Positions 8,955-17,935 are shown, counted from the stretch's first letter. The stretch: 64,000 nucleotides of DNA from Streptomyces caniferus (GCF_009811555.1 NZ_BLIN01000005.1:4597501-4661500), one strand, 5' to 3'. Made by a program: numbers and translations. Notes: generated by a model not told the origin, from the letters alone.

Positions 8955-9595
8955 GGGTTCTGCCCCTTGAGGATCTTCGGAAGTGCCTTGGTGTAGTTGT
9001 CGGAGGTCGCCTCCTGCATGCCCATCCAGTGGATCTTGTCGTCCTTGGGGGAGCTCAGCAGAACCTGCGCACCGTGGGTGGAGACGACATCGCCGTTCTT
9101 CTTCTTGACCGGCTTCTCGATCCCGATGTTCACGCTGCGCGCGCCGGCCTGGATGGTGTCGAACTTGCCGGTCAGACCGGTGAAGTCCTTGTCGATGCCG
9201 CCGAGCCACTTCTTGAGCGCGGCCGGGGTGTCACGCTCCGGGTCGGAGGTGACGAAGACGACCCGCAGGTCCTTCCGTTCGGCCTGCGGCAGCTGCTTCA
9301 CCGCGACCGCGATGTTGGCCATCGTCAGCGGGCAGACGTCCGGGCAGTTGGTGTAGCCGAAGTAGATCAGCGTCGGGTGGCCCTTGGTCTTCTCCAGCAG
9401 GTCGTACTTCTTGCCGCTGGTGTCGGTCAGGACGAGGTCCGGCTTCTCCAGCGGGCTGTCGAGGGTGACGATCGGCTTGGCGGCGGTGCCGCCGGAGACC
9501 TCGGCAGTGGGCTTGCCGTCGTCGCTGTTGCAGGCGGTCAGGCTGAAAGCCGCGGCCGCCGCAAGGGCGGACGCGAGCAGGGTCCTTCTGTGCAT
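8951..9595 (-). CDS. Sco1/SenC copper chaperone lipoprotein
   Basis: A 214-residue thioredoxin-fold lipoprotein with signal and lipobox SLTAC near residues 18-22. The copper site is GYTNCPDVCPLTM (CxxxC) plus a conserved His in STHGAQVLL. It assembles the CuA centre of cytochrome c oxidase or acts in extracytoplasmic copper/thiol chemistry. It is the first gene of sco1 - PCu(A)C - copCD - Dyp. In Streptomyces, Sco supports copper-dependent oxidase activity and morphological development; a role here is inferred from family membership. Confidence 0.94.
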   Translation of the reverse strand: MHRRTLLASALAAAAAFSLTACNSDDGKPTAEVSGGTAAKPIVTLDSPLEKPDLVLTDTSGKKYDLLEKTKGHPTLIYFGYTNCPDVCPLTMANIAVAVKQLPQAERKDLRVVFVTSDPERDTPAALKKWLGGIDKDFTGLTGKFDTIQAGARSVNIGIEKPVKKKNGDVVSTHGAQVLLSSPKDDKIHWMGMQEATSDNYTKALPKILKGQNP

Positions 9596-9647
9596 TGCAG
9601 ATAAATCCCGTGTCTTTGGATCCCGTTTGTCCGGGAATGAGGTGGGC

Positions 9648-9673
9648 GGGCCGGCGCGGTCGGGTGCCGGCCC
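9648..9673 (-). terminator. hairpin after the ycnI-like gene
   Basis: GGGCCGGC at 9648-9655 is an exact inverted repeat of GCCGGCCC at 9666-9673, with a 10-base loop. It sits just after the ycnI stop and before the sco1 start. It probably separates the two transcripts. Confidence 0.5.
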
Positions 9674-9682
9674 CGCCGGTGG

Positions 9683-10462
9683 TCAGGCGCTGCGTCGCCG
9701 GCCGGCGAACACGCCGAAGCCGACTCCGATGACGCCGACGACGATGCCGATGGCGCCCAGCACGCGCGCCGTGGTGTCACTGCCGGACGCGTCCGAGGTG
9801 GCGGCCGCGTTCTTCATGCCGGCCGTGGCACCGCTCTTGTCGTCCGCGCCGGCGGCGCCGTGGCCGTCCTCCTGGGCCGCGGAGAGCTTGAGGACCGGCG
9901 CCGGGTTCTCCGGCTCCGGGGCGCCCTCCTTCGTCGGCTCGATCCAGCGCACGACCTCCTTGTCGTCGTACGTCTGGAGGGCCTTGAAGACGAGCTGGTC
10001 GGCGTCCTTGGGCAGCTGTCCGACGGAGAGCGGGAACTGCTGGAACTGGCCGGGCTCCACGCCCTTGCCGTCGGCGGTCCAGGTGATCTTCGAGGGCGCC
10101 TCGGTGATCTTCTCGCCCTCCATCTCGATCGGCTTGGCGAGCTTGGCCTTGGTGACCGAGACCTTCCAGCCGGGCACCGGCTGCGGCATCACGGACGCCA
10201 GCGGGTGGTCGGTGGGCAGCGTGACCTCGAGCTTCACCGTCGAGGCGTCGTCCTTCTCGTTGGGCACCTTGAAGTTGACGGTCGCGAAGCCGCCCTTCGC
10301 GGCCGTGCCCGCGGGCTGCACGCTGACGTGCGCAAAGGCCGGGCCGGCCAGCAGCAGCACGCTGCCCGCCGCGGCGGCGCCCACGAGCGGCAGCCGCCGT
10401 GCGAGCCGGCGGGGGGACGACACGTCCGACTGCTGCTGCGACATCTTCGAAATCTTCGACAT
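9683..10462 (-). CDS. ycnI: YcnI-family (DUF1775) copper-binding membrane-anchored protein
   Basis: A 259-residue secreted protein. The signal peptide ends at AGPAFAH, so the mature chain would begin HVSVQPAGTA; YcnI proteins coordinate copper with this N-terminal His. A DUF1775 beta domain follows, then an Ala/Asp/Gly linker. The protein ends with one TM helix (VLGAIGIVVGVIGVGFGVFA) and RRRSA, so it is anchored outside the membrane. I chose ATG 10462 (MSKISK) because GGAG lies nine bases upstream; an in-frame GTG at 10477 has poor spacing. Its neighbours are all copper-handling genes. Confidence 0.92.
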   Translation of the reverse strand: MSKISKMSQQQSDVSSPRRLARRLPLVGAAAAGSVLLLAGPAFAHVSVQPAGTAAKGGFATVNFKVPNEKDDASTVKLEVTLPTDHPLASVMPQPVPGWKVSVTKAKLAKPIEMEGEKITEAPSKITWTADGKGVEPGQFQQFPLSVGQLPKDADQLVFKALQTYDDKEVVRWIEPTKEGAPEPENPAPVLKLSAAQEDGHGAAGADDKSGATAGMKNAAATSDASGSDTTARVLGAIGIVVGVIGVGFGVFAGRRRSA

Positions 10463-10500
10463 CGGAAAACGCTCCACAGGGAGGAGAAAGTGCGGGTGAC

Positions 10501-10542
10501 GGTCGGGTGGCGCACGTGCGACGACGGCGCGTGAGCCCGACC
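10501..10542 (-). terminator. stem-loop between the membrane gene and ycnI
   Basis: GGTCGGG at 10501-10507 pairs with CCCGACC at 10536-10542, enclosing a CGCACGTGCG palindrome. It lies downstream of the 10570-11427 gene and inside the presumed ycnI leader. It could be a terminator or part of a structured leader. Confidence 0.35.
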
Positions 10543-10569
10543 CGTCCTGTGGGAGCGTGCTTCGCGTCG

Positions 10570-11427
10570 TCAGGCCGCGAGGGCCAGGGGGGCCAGGGAG
10601 GGGGGCCCTCGCCTGGTGACACTGTGGTGGAGTGCGAGGTTCTTCGGGCCGGGTTTGTCATCCCCGTACGAAACGGGGGCGCGCAGCGCATCATCGTGCG
10701 CCGTTCCCAGGCCCGTGAGCAGGGCACGAACCAGGGCGAGCGCCCCGCGCACCGTGCCGACGAGTGCCTGTACCGCTATTTCGTACGCCGGAGCCGACAG
10801 CCGGACCAGCCGCCACAGGGCCGCCTCGCCCCGCCGCAGCAGCCAGCCGACCGCGAGCGCGGCCAGCAGATGCCCCAGCAGCATGGGCAGCGACGGCAGC
10901 AGACCGTGCGTCACCGAGGGGTCGGCGGCGGTCGTGCCACCGGCCGTCCCGGACCCCGCCGGAGCGGCCATCCCGGCGGCGGAGGCGGTGTCGAAGCCAC
11001 CGGCACCGAGGATCCGGCGGGCCTCCGCGCCGTCCACCCGGCCGGTGCCCAGCCCGCAGGTCACATGCCGGGCGAGGGTGATCGCCGCCCGGTCCGAGAG
11101 CCCGCCGTCACCGGAGCCGCTTCCCATGCCTCGCGCCATGGCGGGCATCGGGAGCTGGCTCCAGGCGAACAGTGCGTGCAGGGCGAGCTGCCCCACGGCG
11201 AGACCCGCGGCGATCCCCGGCAGCGAGCGTTCCCGCCCGGCCAGCGAGGCCGCGACCGCGAACACCGTGGCCGCCGCGACCCCCAGCGTCCACCACGGGA
11301 CGGTGGCGCACGAGGCGGCGATGTGCGCGCCCGTGGACAACGCGACACAGACCGCGGTGAAGACCGCGGCCCTCAACAGCCGCAGGTCGGCGGCTGCGCG
11401 CGCGGTGCAGGCGGGCGGTGGAGTCAT
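10570..11427 (-). CDS. multi-pass membrane protein of unknown function, copper-cluster neighbour
   Basis: A 285-residue protein with about six hydrophobic helices: two near residues 18-60, others at ERSLPGIAAGLAVGQLALHALFAW and LPMLLGHLLAALAVGWLLRR. A Met/His-containing loop (SQLPMPAMARGMGSG) follows the fourth helix region and could bind metal, but this is only suggestive. I do not recognise a named domain. It is transcribed in the same direction as and just before ycnI, so a copper or envelope role is inferred from position. Confidence 0.7.
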   Translation of the reverse strand: MTPPPACTARAAADLRLLRAAVFTAVCVALSTGAHIAASCATVPWWTLGVAAATVFAVAASLAGRERSLPGIAAGLAVGQLALHALFAWSQLPMPAMARGMGSGSGDGGLSDRAAITLARHVTCGLGTGRVDGAEARRILGAGGFDTASAAGMAAPAGSGTAGGTTAADPSVTHGLLPSLPMLLGHLLAALAVGWLLRRGEAALWRLVRLSAPAYEIAVQALVGTVRGALALVRALLTGLGTAHDDALRAPVSYGDDKPGPKNLALHHSVTRRGPPSLAPLALAA

Positions 11428-11673
11428 GGCCGCGCCATCATCCCACTGGTCCGATGGCCCGCCTACGGCAGGGCGCGCCGAGCGGGCGCCCCGCCGGGTG
11501 TCCAGGGAGGCCGACGGGGCGCGCGGCAGCGCATGGGCGGCGCTCCGCCTACACCGATGCGCTCGCTGTTCGCATCCGCCGAATGAGCGGTATCACGTCC
11601 CGGACATGCTTACGGACCTTGCGGCGCGGCAATAGGTATCGATATGTCGAGCCGCGGCCAGGAGGCTGGAGCG

Positions 11674-12168
11674 ATGAGCATCTGGTGGTCACTCCATTTG
11701 CGGCGTGAGGCTGCGAGCGTGCCGCTGGCCCGTCGTCTGCTGCTGGGCACGATGGAGACGGCGGGCGTCGACCCGGACATCTGTTACGACCTTGCGGTCG
11801 CCCTCTCCGAGGCCTGCGCGAACGCCGTCGAGCACGGCGGCGACGCCGCCACCGAGGACTACCGCGTCACGGCCTTCATCGACGGCGACACCTGCCGGAT
11901 CGAAGTCACCGACTCGGGCCCCGGCTTCCGCCACCGCCCCGCGCCCCCCGCCCCACCGCATACCGCGGACCACGCCCTCCCGCCGGCCCCCGTGCCCACC
12001 CCCGCACAGGCTCCCGCCTATGCGGAGGACGGCCGGGGGCTCTTTCTGATCGAGGCGCTCACCGACCACGTCCGCTACCGCAACCGCACGGGCCGCCCCG
12101 GCGCGGTGGTCAGCTTCGACAAGATCCTCAAATGGCGGGAGGGCGCGGCGCTGCCGATGGCGTCGTGA
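11674..12168 (+). CDS. RsbW-like ATP-binding protein (anti-sigma/serine kinase family)
   Basis: A 164-residue HATPase_c_2 protein. ATG 11674 is preceded by AGGAGG at 11660-11665, so I prefer it to the in-frame ATG at 11644. The N box is VALSEACANAVEHG, the G1 box is EVTDSGPGF, and the G2-like motif is DGRGLFLIEALTD. An Ala/Pro-rich 30-residue insert separates the two G boxes. Such proteins phosphorylate anti-sigma antagonists or sequester sigma factors. No partner gene is adjacent. The next gene starts 15 bases downstream, so the two are probably co-transcribed. Confidence 0.85.
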   Translation: MSIWWSLHLRREAASVPLARRLLLGTMETAGVDPDICYDLAVALSEACANAVEHGGDAATEDYRVTAFIDGDTCRIEVTDSGPGFRHRPAPPAPPHTADHALPPAPVPTPAQAPAYAEDGRGLFLIEALTDHVRYRNRTGRPGAVVSFDKILKWREGAALPMAS

Positions 12169-12183
12169 CCGCCGGGAGTCTGC

Positions 12184-13527
12184 ATGGGCACGGACGCCAC
12201 CGCACGCGGCCGAAGGGCACAGCGCCGGTCCGCGCTGCTGGCCCTGGCGGCCGCGGCCGCTGCGGCCCTGGTCCTGCTGGTGTTCGCCGGGCTCAGGAGC
12301 GTCCTCCTCCTGGGCGTGGGAGCGGCCGGACTCGCCGTCACCGCGGCGGGTGCCTGGTGGGCACTGACCCGGCGCGGACTCCTCCGGATCCTGGCGGGCA
12401 CGCTGGCCGCCGCGGCCCCGGCCGCCGTGCTCCTGCTCTATGTCTGGGCCGGTCTGCTGTGGGTGGTCCTCGTCTCGCTCGGCCTGTGGGGGCTGGCGGT
12501 CTCCGCCGGCGGCGCCGCGCTCAGCCGGGACCCCCGGCCGGAGCGCACCCCCGAGACCCCGGCCGCGCCGCCCCGGCGGCCCTTCCTCATCATGAATCCC
12601 CGCTCGGGCGGCGGGAAGGTGGGCACCTTCCGCCTGAAGGAGCGGGCGGAGGAACTCGGCGCCGAGGTGCACCTGCTGGACGCCGCTCACCATGAGGACG
12701 TGGTCGCGCTCGCACGCGACGCCGTCGGCGCGGGCGCCGACCTGCTCGGCGTCGCGGGAGGAGACGGCACCCAGGCGATGGTGGCCGGGGTGGCGGCCGA
12801 ACACGGCATCCCGTTCATGGTGATCTCCGCCGGCACCCGCAATCACTTCGCCCTCGACCTCGGGCTGGACCGGGACGACCCCGCGCGCTGCCTCGACGCC
12901 CTGACCGACGGGGTCGAACTCCGCGTCGACCTCGGCTTCGTGGGCGGTCGGGCCTTCGTCAACAACGCGTCCTTCGGGACCTACGCGGCCGTCGTACAGA
13001 GCCCCGCCTACCGCAACGACAAGGTGCGGACCATCCTGGAGATGCTCCCGGACCTGCTGACGCACCAGCGCGGCCCGCGCCTGACCGTGCGCGCCGCCGG
13101 CACGGCCATCGACGCGCCCCAGGCCGTCCTCGTCAGCAACAACCCCTACCGCATGGGCGACCCGGCCGGCCTGGGACGACGGGAGGACCTGGATGCGGGT
13201 GTCCTCGGGGTCCTGGGCATCACGGTCGACAACGCGGCGCAGGCGGCCGGAATCCTGCGGGGCAGGCACGGCACCGGCCTCACCGCGCTGACCGCCGGGG
13301 AGGTCGTCGTCGACGCCGACGAGCCCGAGATCCAGGCCGGCGTCGACGGCGAGGCCCTCACCCTGCCGACCCCGGTCCACTGCTGGATCCGGCCCCGGGC
13401 CCTGCGCGTCCGCGTACCGCGGCACCGCCCCGGGGTGCCGCGGGCGAAGCCCGCGATGAACTGGCGGCGGCTGCGAAGCCTCGCACTGACGAGGGAGCGG
13501 CCTGCCGGGGACCGGAGGGGCGCCTAG
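12184..13527 (+). CDS. diacylglycerol kinase-family lipid kinase with N-terminal membrane domain
   Basis: A 447-residue protein. Residues about 15-110 contain three to four hydrophobic helices. The catalytic DAGK domain starts near residue 137, with LIMNPRSGGGKVGTF and the nucleotide-binding motif GVAGGDGTQAMVAGV. NNPYRMGD lies in the C-terminal subdomain. The family phosphorylates diacylglycerol or related lipids (LCB5/YegS/BmrU-like) at the membrane; the actual lipid is unknown. GGGAG lies upstream of the ATG. It is the second gene after the RsbW-like gene. Confidence 0.88.
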   Translation: MGTDATARGRRAQRRSALLALAAAAAAALVLLVFAGLRSVLLLGVGAAGLAVTAAGAWWALTRRGLLRILAGTLAAAAPAAVLLLYVWAGLLWVVLVSLGLWGLAVSAGGAALSRDPRPERTPETPAAPPRRPFLIMNPRSGGGKVGTFRLKERAEELGAEVHLLDAAHHEDVVALARDAVGAGADLLGVAGGDGTQAMVAGVAAEHGIPFMVISAGTRNHFALDLGLDRDDPARCLDALTDGVELRVDLGFVGGRAFVNNASFGTYAAVVQSPAYRNDKVRTILEMLPDLLTHQRGPRLTVRAAGTAIDAPQAVLVSNNPYRMGDPAGLGRREDLDAGVLGVLGITVDNAAQAAGILRGRHGTGLTALTAGEVVVDADEPEIQAGVDGEALTLPTPVHCWIRPRALRVRVPRHRPGVPRAKPAMNWRRLRSLALTRERPAGDRRGA

Positions 13528-13732
13528 CGTCCAGGAGCGCGCGGCCGGTCCGTACGGCCCCTGCTGGGACGTTGCTGCGGGATGTCCGCGTATGAGATGT
13601 CAATCCGGGCTAACATCAGCAGTCGGAAAACTGGCTGGAAAATGCCCTTTACGGGTGGCGGGCAGCGCGGTCTCGCGGTGAGAGAACCTCCCCCGCGGCG
13701 TCCCCTGTCCTGCGAGACCAGCGCGCACCATA

Positions 13733-13758
13733 ACTAACGCGAAGTTGCTCGCGTTAGT
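13733..13758. promoter_or_regulatory. TetR-type operator in front of the TetR gene
   Basis: A perfect inverted repeat: ACTAACGCGA at 13733-13742 and TCGCGTTAGT at 13749-13758, with a six-base centre AGTTGC. It lies 50 bases before the TetR start and overlaps a possible -35 (TTGCTC). It is the expected site for autorepression. Confidence 0.75.
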
Positions 13759-13808
13759 CTTTCCCGGACAATACTTGGCGTGAACCCGTACTGCAATATG
13801 GAGCCGTC

Positions 13809-14459
13809 GTGACGACAGCGCACCATGCCCCGGGCGAGACCAGGCCCGGTGGTCGTACCGCCCGTACCCGGCAAGCCGTATTGACCGCCGTCTTCGAGGA
13901 GTTGGGCGAGGTCGGCTTCGCCGGACTGACCATGGAGAAGGTCGCGCAGCGCTCGGGAATTCATGTCGCGACGCTCTACCGCCGGTGGCGCTGCACCGAG
14001 GGCCTGGTGTGCGATCTGCTGACCTACCTGAGCTCCGATGTGCCGCTGCCGGACTCCGGCACCCTGCCCGGGGACCTGCGGGAGCTGGCGTGGTCGATAG
14101 CCGCCTTCTACGGGGAGGCGCGCAGGCGCCGGCTGATCGAGGCGGTGGTCTCCGCCGCGGCCCGTGACCCCCAGGCGGCGGCGGTGCTGCGGTCCTTCTT
14201 CGACGAGCGGCTGGCGCTGGCCGGGCAGATGGTGCAGCGGGCCGTCGAGCGCGGCGAGCTGCCCGCCGACACCGACCCGGAGAAGGTGATGTCGGCGCTC
14301 GGCGCGCCCTTCTACTACCGGATTCTGATCGCCCGTCGCCCCGTCGACCAGGACCTCGCCGAGTCCGCCGCCACCGCCGTCTGGGCGGCGGCCCGGGCCG
14401 GGGCCTACGTACGCAGGCACGACGGCCCGTCGAACGGCACGTCTCCCGGCGTCAGCTGA
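13809..14459 (+). CDS. TetR/AcrR-family transcriptional regulator
   Basis: A 216-residue repressor. Residues about 17-63 form the TetR helix-turn-helix (RQAVLTAVFEELGEVGFAG, then QRSGIHVATLYRRW). The C-terminal ligand domain resembles TetR_C groups with FFDERLALAGQMV. A perfect ACTAACGCGA inverted repeat lies upstream, so autoregulation is likely. The downstream gene is convergent, so any other target must lie elsewhere. The stop codon lies inside a 36-base palindrome that probably ends transcription. Confidence 0.92.
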   Translation: MTTAHHAPGETRPGGRTARTRQAVLTAVFEELGEVGFAGLTMEKVAQRSGIHVATLYRRWRCTEGLVCDLLTYLSSDVPLPDSGTLPGDLRELAWSIAAFYGEARRRRLIEAVVSAAARDPQAAAVLRSFFDERLALAGQMVQRAVERGELPADTDPEKVMSALGAPFYYRILIARRPVDQDLAESAATAVWAAARAGAYVRRHDGPSNGTSPGVS

Positions 14460-14473
14460 CGCCGGGAGACGTG
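14438..14473. terminator. 36-base perfect palindrome over the TetR stop codon
   Basis: The sequence from 14438 to 14473 is a perfect palindrome centred on AGCT, with arms CACGTCTCCCGGCGTCAG and its complement. The TetR TGA stop is within the right half of the centre. As RNA it would form a very stable hairpin and could terminate both the TetR and the convergent pepP transcripts. Confidence 0.7.
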
Positions 14474-14584
14474 GGAGGGGTGGAACGGGCGCCGTCCACC
14501 GGGCCGTTCCGTCCGGTACGGCGGGCGGGGCGGCCGGCGCTCCCGTGACCTGTGGCGGGCGGCCGGCCCGCCGTACTCCGTCCG

Positions 14585-16045
14585 CTACTTGCCGAGCAGC
14601 CCCGCCATCCAGGCCTCGACCTCGTCCGACCGCCGCGGCAGCGCGGCCGACAGGTTCCGGTTGCCGTCGTCCGTCACGACGATGTCGTCCTCGATCCGGA
14701 CGCCGATGCCGCGGTACTCCTCGGGCACCGTCAGATCGTCCGCCTGGAAGTACAGACCGGGCTCGACGGTCAGCACCATGCCGGGTTCGAGCGTGCCGTT
14801 GACGTAGTTCTCGGTACGGGCCGCCGCGCAGTCGTGCACGTCGAGGCCGAGCATGTGGCCGGTGCCGTGCAGGGTCCAGCGGCGCTGCAGCCCCAGCTCC
14901 AGCACGCGCTCGACCGGGCCCTCGACCAGGCCCCACTCGACCAGCTTCTCGGTGAGCACCCGCTGCGCCGCGTCGTGGAAGTCGCGGTAGGCCGCACCCG
15001 GCTTGACCGCCGCGATGCCCGCCTCCTGCGCCTCGTACACCGCGTCGTAGACCGTGCGCTGGAGGTCGGTGTAGCGGCCGTTGATCGGCAGGGTGCGGGT
15101 GACGTCCGCGGTGTAGAGGGTGGTGGTCTCCACACCGGCGTCCAGGAGCAGCAGGTCGCCGGAGCGCACCTCGCCGTTGTTGCGGACCCAGTGCAGGGTG
15201 GTGGCGTGCGGCCCGGCGGCGCAGATCGAGCCGTAGCCGACGTCGTTGCCCTCGACGCGGGCGCGCAGGAAGAACGTGCCCTCGATGTAGCGCTCGCTGG
15301 TCGCCTCGGCCTTGTCCAGGACCTTGACGACGTCCTCGAAGCCGCGCACCGTCGAGTCGACGGCCTTCTGCAGCTCGCCGATCTCGAACGCGTCCTTGAC
15401 CGCCCGCGCCTCGGAGAGGAAGACGCGCAGCTCCTCGTCGCGCTCGGCGGTGACCTTGTCGGTCAGCGCGGCCTCGATGCCGGCGTCATGGCCGCGGACC
15501 ACGCGGACCGGGCCGGTGGCCTCCTTGAGCGCGCCGGCCAGCTCACGTACGTCCTTGCAGGGGACGCCGAGCAGCGCCTCGGCCTCGTCGAGGCTGTGAC
15601 GCCGGCCGACCCACAGCTCGCCCATGCCGTCGAGCCAGAACTCGCCGTTCTCGCGGTTGGAGCGGGGCAGCCGGTGGATCGTCGCCGTGTGCCCGTCCTT
15701 CGTGGGCTCCAGGACCAGGACGCTGTCGTCGGTCTGGTCGCCGGTGAGGTAGACGTACTCCGTCGAGGCACGGAAGTCGTACTCGGTGTCGTTGGAGCGG
15801 GTCTTCAGGTTGCCCGCCGGGATCACCAGACGCTCGCCTGGGAAGCGCGCGGACAGCGCGGCGCGGCGGCGGGCGGCGTTCGGGGCCTGCTCGATCGGCT
15901 GCAGGTCGCGCAGCTCGGTGTCGGCCCAGCCCCCCTTCATGTTCTCCGCGAGCTCATCCGAGACGCCCGGGTAAAGGCCGTTCTTGCGCTGCTTGATCGG
16001 CTGCTCGTCCTCGTCCGGGGTCTCCGGCGTGAGCTCGTCGGTCAC
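14585..16045 (-). CDS. pepP: Xaa-Pro aminopeptidase (aminopeptidase P)
   Basis: A 486-residue M24B metallopeptidase removing N-terminal residues before proline. GTG 16045 (VTDELTPETPDED) follows AAGGAGG with five bases spacing, clearly better than upstream codons. The N-terminal creatinase-like domain is followed by the pita-bread catalytic domain. The dimanganese ligands are visible as LLLDAGVETTTLYTADVTRT (two Asp), HGTGHMLGLDVHD (His), TVEPGLY (Glu) and GIGVRIEDD (Glu). No signal peptide is present. Streptomyces are known to carry cytosolic PepP enzymes of this size. It is convergent with TetR. Confidence 0.94.
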   Translation of the reverse strand: MTDELTPETPDEDEQPIKQRKNGLYPGVSDELAENMKGGWADTELRDLQPIEQAPNAARRRAALSARFPGERLVIPAGNLKTRSNDTEYDFRASTEYVYLTGDQTDDSVLVLEPTKDGHTATIHRLPRSNRENGEFWLDGMGELWVGRRHSLDEAEALLGVPCKDVRELAGALKEATGPVRVVRGHDAGIEAALTDKVTAERDEELRVFLSEARAVKDAFEIGELQKAVDSTVRGFEDVVKVLDKAEATSERYIEGTFFLRARVEGNDVGYGSICAAGPHATTLHWVRNNGEVRSGDLLLLDAGVETTTLYTADVTRTLPINGRYTDLQRTVYDAVYEAQEAGIAAVKPGAAYRDFHDAAQRVLTEKLVEWGLVEGPVERVLELGLQRRWTLHGTGHMLGLDVHDCAAARTENYVNGTLEPGMVLTVEPGLYFQADDLTVPEEYRGIGVRIEDDIVVTDDGNRNLSAALPRRSDEVEAWMAGLLGK

Positions 16046-16232
16046 AATGCCTCCTTTTAAGACTGAACCGCATTCCATCGTATGTGCGGATCGAAAGGGG
16101 GCCAGAGGCAGAAAGGTGTGACCTCTTCGGCACGGCGGTAATCGGCCGCACGGCGGCCGCCGGGGCGGACGGGCGGCGGACGAGGCGGTGGCCGGTGTGC
16201 GCCCCGGCGCGCGGCTCCCCGCCCGTCGTACC

Positions 16233-16269
16233 GCGCGGCCCCACGCCCGCCGTACGGCGGGAGCCGCGC
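16233..16269 (-). terminator. terminator-like hairpin after the PP2C gene
   Basis: An inner perfect palindrome CCCGCCGTACGGCGGG (16246-16261) is flanked by GCGCGGC at 16233-16239 and GCCGCGC at 16263-16269. It lies just downstream of the stop of the leftward phosphatase gene. Confidence 0.5.
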
Positions 16270-16279
16270 CCGGTCCGGC

Positions 16280-17935
16280 CTACTCCTCGAAGTACGCCGC
16301 GAGCAGCACCACGTCCTCCTCCGACGAGGGATCGTCCAGGCCCTGCGGCAGCATCGTGCGCACGATGTGGTCGACGACCGCCTCCGGATCATGGCGGCTC
16401 GCCCGGGGAACGCTCGCGGCCGCCGCGTGCAGCCGGGTGAAGGCGCGGTCCATGGGCTCGCCGGTGCGGTGCAGCAGCCCGTCGCTGTAGAGCAGCAGCG
16501 TCTCGCCGCCGGCCGGTTCGATCTCCACGCTCGGCGCTTCCCAGCAGGCCAGCATGCCAAGCGGCGCGGACAGCGAGGTCTCCACGAACTCCGTCCGCAG
16601 ATCGCCGAGGATCAGCGGCGGGCAGTGACCGGCCCCGGCCAGCACCAGCTTGCGGGCGAAGGGGTCGGTGATTCCGCCCGGCAACGCCTGCGCGTCCGGC
16701 CCGCCGGGCGGCGGCTCGGTGAAGGCGAACAGCGCGGTGGCGCTGCGGGCCGGCTCGGTCAGCCGGAGCAGCAGTTCGAGGTCCGAGAGGACCGCGACCG
16801 GATCCTCGCCCTCCATGACGGCGTAGGCGCGCAGGGACGCCCGCAGCCGCCCCATGGCCGCGACCGCGCTCGGCCCGGAGCCGGTCACCGAACCGACGGC
16901 CAGGCCCAGGGCGCCGTCGGGCAGCGGCAGCGCGTCGTACCAGTCGCCGCCGCCGCGCGGCCCGGTGCTGTGCCGCACCGCGAGGCGTACGCCGGGGATC
17001 CGCGGCAGCCGGTGGGGCAGCAGCTCCTCCCGGAGGGTCTCGGTGGCCCGTTGGCTGCGGTGGAGTTCGAGCAGGAGGGCGAGGTGCTCGGCGGCGTGCG
17101 CGCGGTAGAGGCCGACGAGGTGGCGCTGCCGTGCGGTGGGCTCGGCCGGTTCGTCGTAGAGCCAGACGGCGGCGCCGGTCCGGCCGATGGGGTCGGCGCA
17201 GAGCGGGACCGCGTAACTGGCGGCGTACCCGAGACGGGCGGCGACCTCGCGCAGGCGGGGGTCGAGGTCCTTCTCACCGGGGATGTCGGGCTCGGCGATC
17301 TCGGTGCAGGGGCCCGCCGGGCCGTCGTCGCGGGGGCCGGGGGCGCGGCCGCCGGCGCGCGGCGCGGTGCGGGTGTCGTCGAGCGGGCCGGTGCGGGTGT
17401 CGTCGCCGGTGGCCCGCTCCGGGAGGCCGTCCAGTATCCGCGCGTACGACAGGGCGCTGCGCGGGACGGTCTCGATGTGACCGATCTCGGCGTGGCCGAG
17501 GCCGAGGCCGACGGTGGTCTCCGGGCCGAGGCCGTCGGACGGGGCGAGGACGACCAGACCGCGGCGCGCGCCGACCAGGGCGGCGCCGGCCCGCAGCAGC
17601 TCGTGGAGGGCCTCGTCCAGCGTACGGGTGCGCGCCAGTCGTTCGGTCAGGTCGTGCAGGGTGCTGAGGTCGGAGATCCAGCCGGCCAGCCGGTCCTGGA
17701 CGGCGGCGAGTTGGTCGACGACGGAGACGTCGGGGGCGGCACCGGGTGCGGAGCCGGGGGCGGCGCCCCGGGGCGCGCCGGTGGAGGTGCCGGACATGTC
17801 GTCTGACAAGGCGTCGGACGGGGTGCCGGAGGCGGGGTCCGCGGGGGCTTTCGGCCCGCGCGGGTCGACAGTGTGCGCGGGGGAGGGAAGGGCTGGTTCG
17901 ATTCCAGCCACTTTCGGCACGTGAGGGGCGGTCAT
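16280..17935 (-). CDS. GAF-SpoIIE (PP2C-type) serine/threonine phosphatase
   Basis: A 551-residue cytosolic protein. About 85 N-terminal residues are disordered and Ala/Pro/Gly-rich. A GAF domain follows from about 95 to 295, interrupted by a Thr/Gly/Arg-rich insert (DNA about 17300-17420). The C-terminal SpoIIE/PP2C domain begins near RHSTGPRGGGDWYDALPLPD and carries the metal-binding Asp of that motif and a final DDPSSEEDVVLLAAYFEE. Such phosphatases dephosphorylate anti-sigma antagonists in partner-switching pathways; an RsbW-like gene is 4 kb away but coupling is unproven. ATG 17935 is the first plausible start. Confidence 0.88.
   Translation of the reverse strand: MTAPHVPKVAGIEPALPSPAHTVDPRGPKAPADPASGTPSDALSDDMSGTSTGAPRGAAPGSAPGAAPDVSVVDQLAAVQDRLAGWISDLSTLHDLTERLARTRTLDEALHELLRAGAALVGARRGLVVLAPSDGLGPETTVGLGLGHAEIGHIETVPRSALSYARILDGLPERATGDDTRTGPLDDTRTAPRAGGRAPGPRDDGPAGPCTEIAEPDIPGEKDLDPRLREVAARLGYAASYAVPLCADPIGRTGAAVWLYDEPAEPTARQRHLVGLYRAHAAEHLALLLELHRSQRATETLREELLPHRLPRIPGVRLAVRHSTGPRGGGDWYDALPLPDGALGLAVGSVTGSGPSAVAAMGRLRASLRAYAVMEGEDPVAVLSDLELLLRLTEPARSATALFAFTEPPPGGPDAQALPGGITDPFARKLVLAGAGHCPPLILGDLRTEFVETSLSAPLGMLACWEAPSVEIEPAGGETLLLYSDGLLHRTGEPMDRAFTRLHAAAASVPRASRHDPEAVVDHIVRTMLPQGLDDPSSEEDVVLLAAYFEE

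Noticed and set aside
10471..10556. Imperfect long-range inverted repeat GCTCCACAGGGA / TCCTGTGGGAGC
   Set aside because: The arms are about 60 bases apart and offset by one base each. It is not clearly different from chance in this composition.
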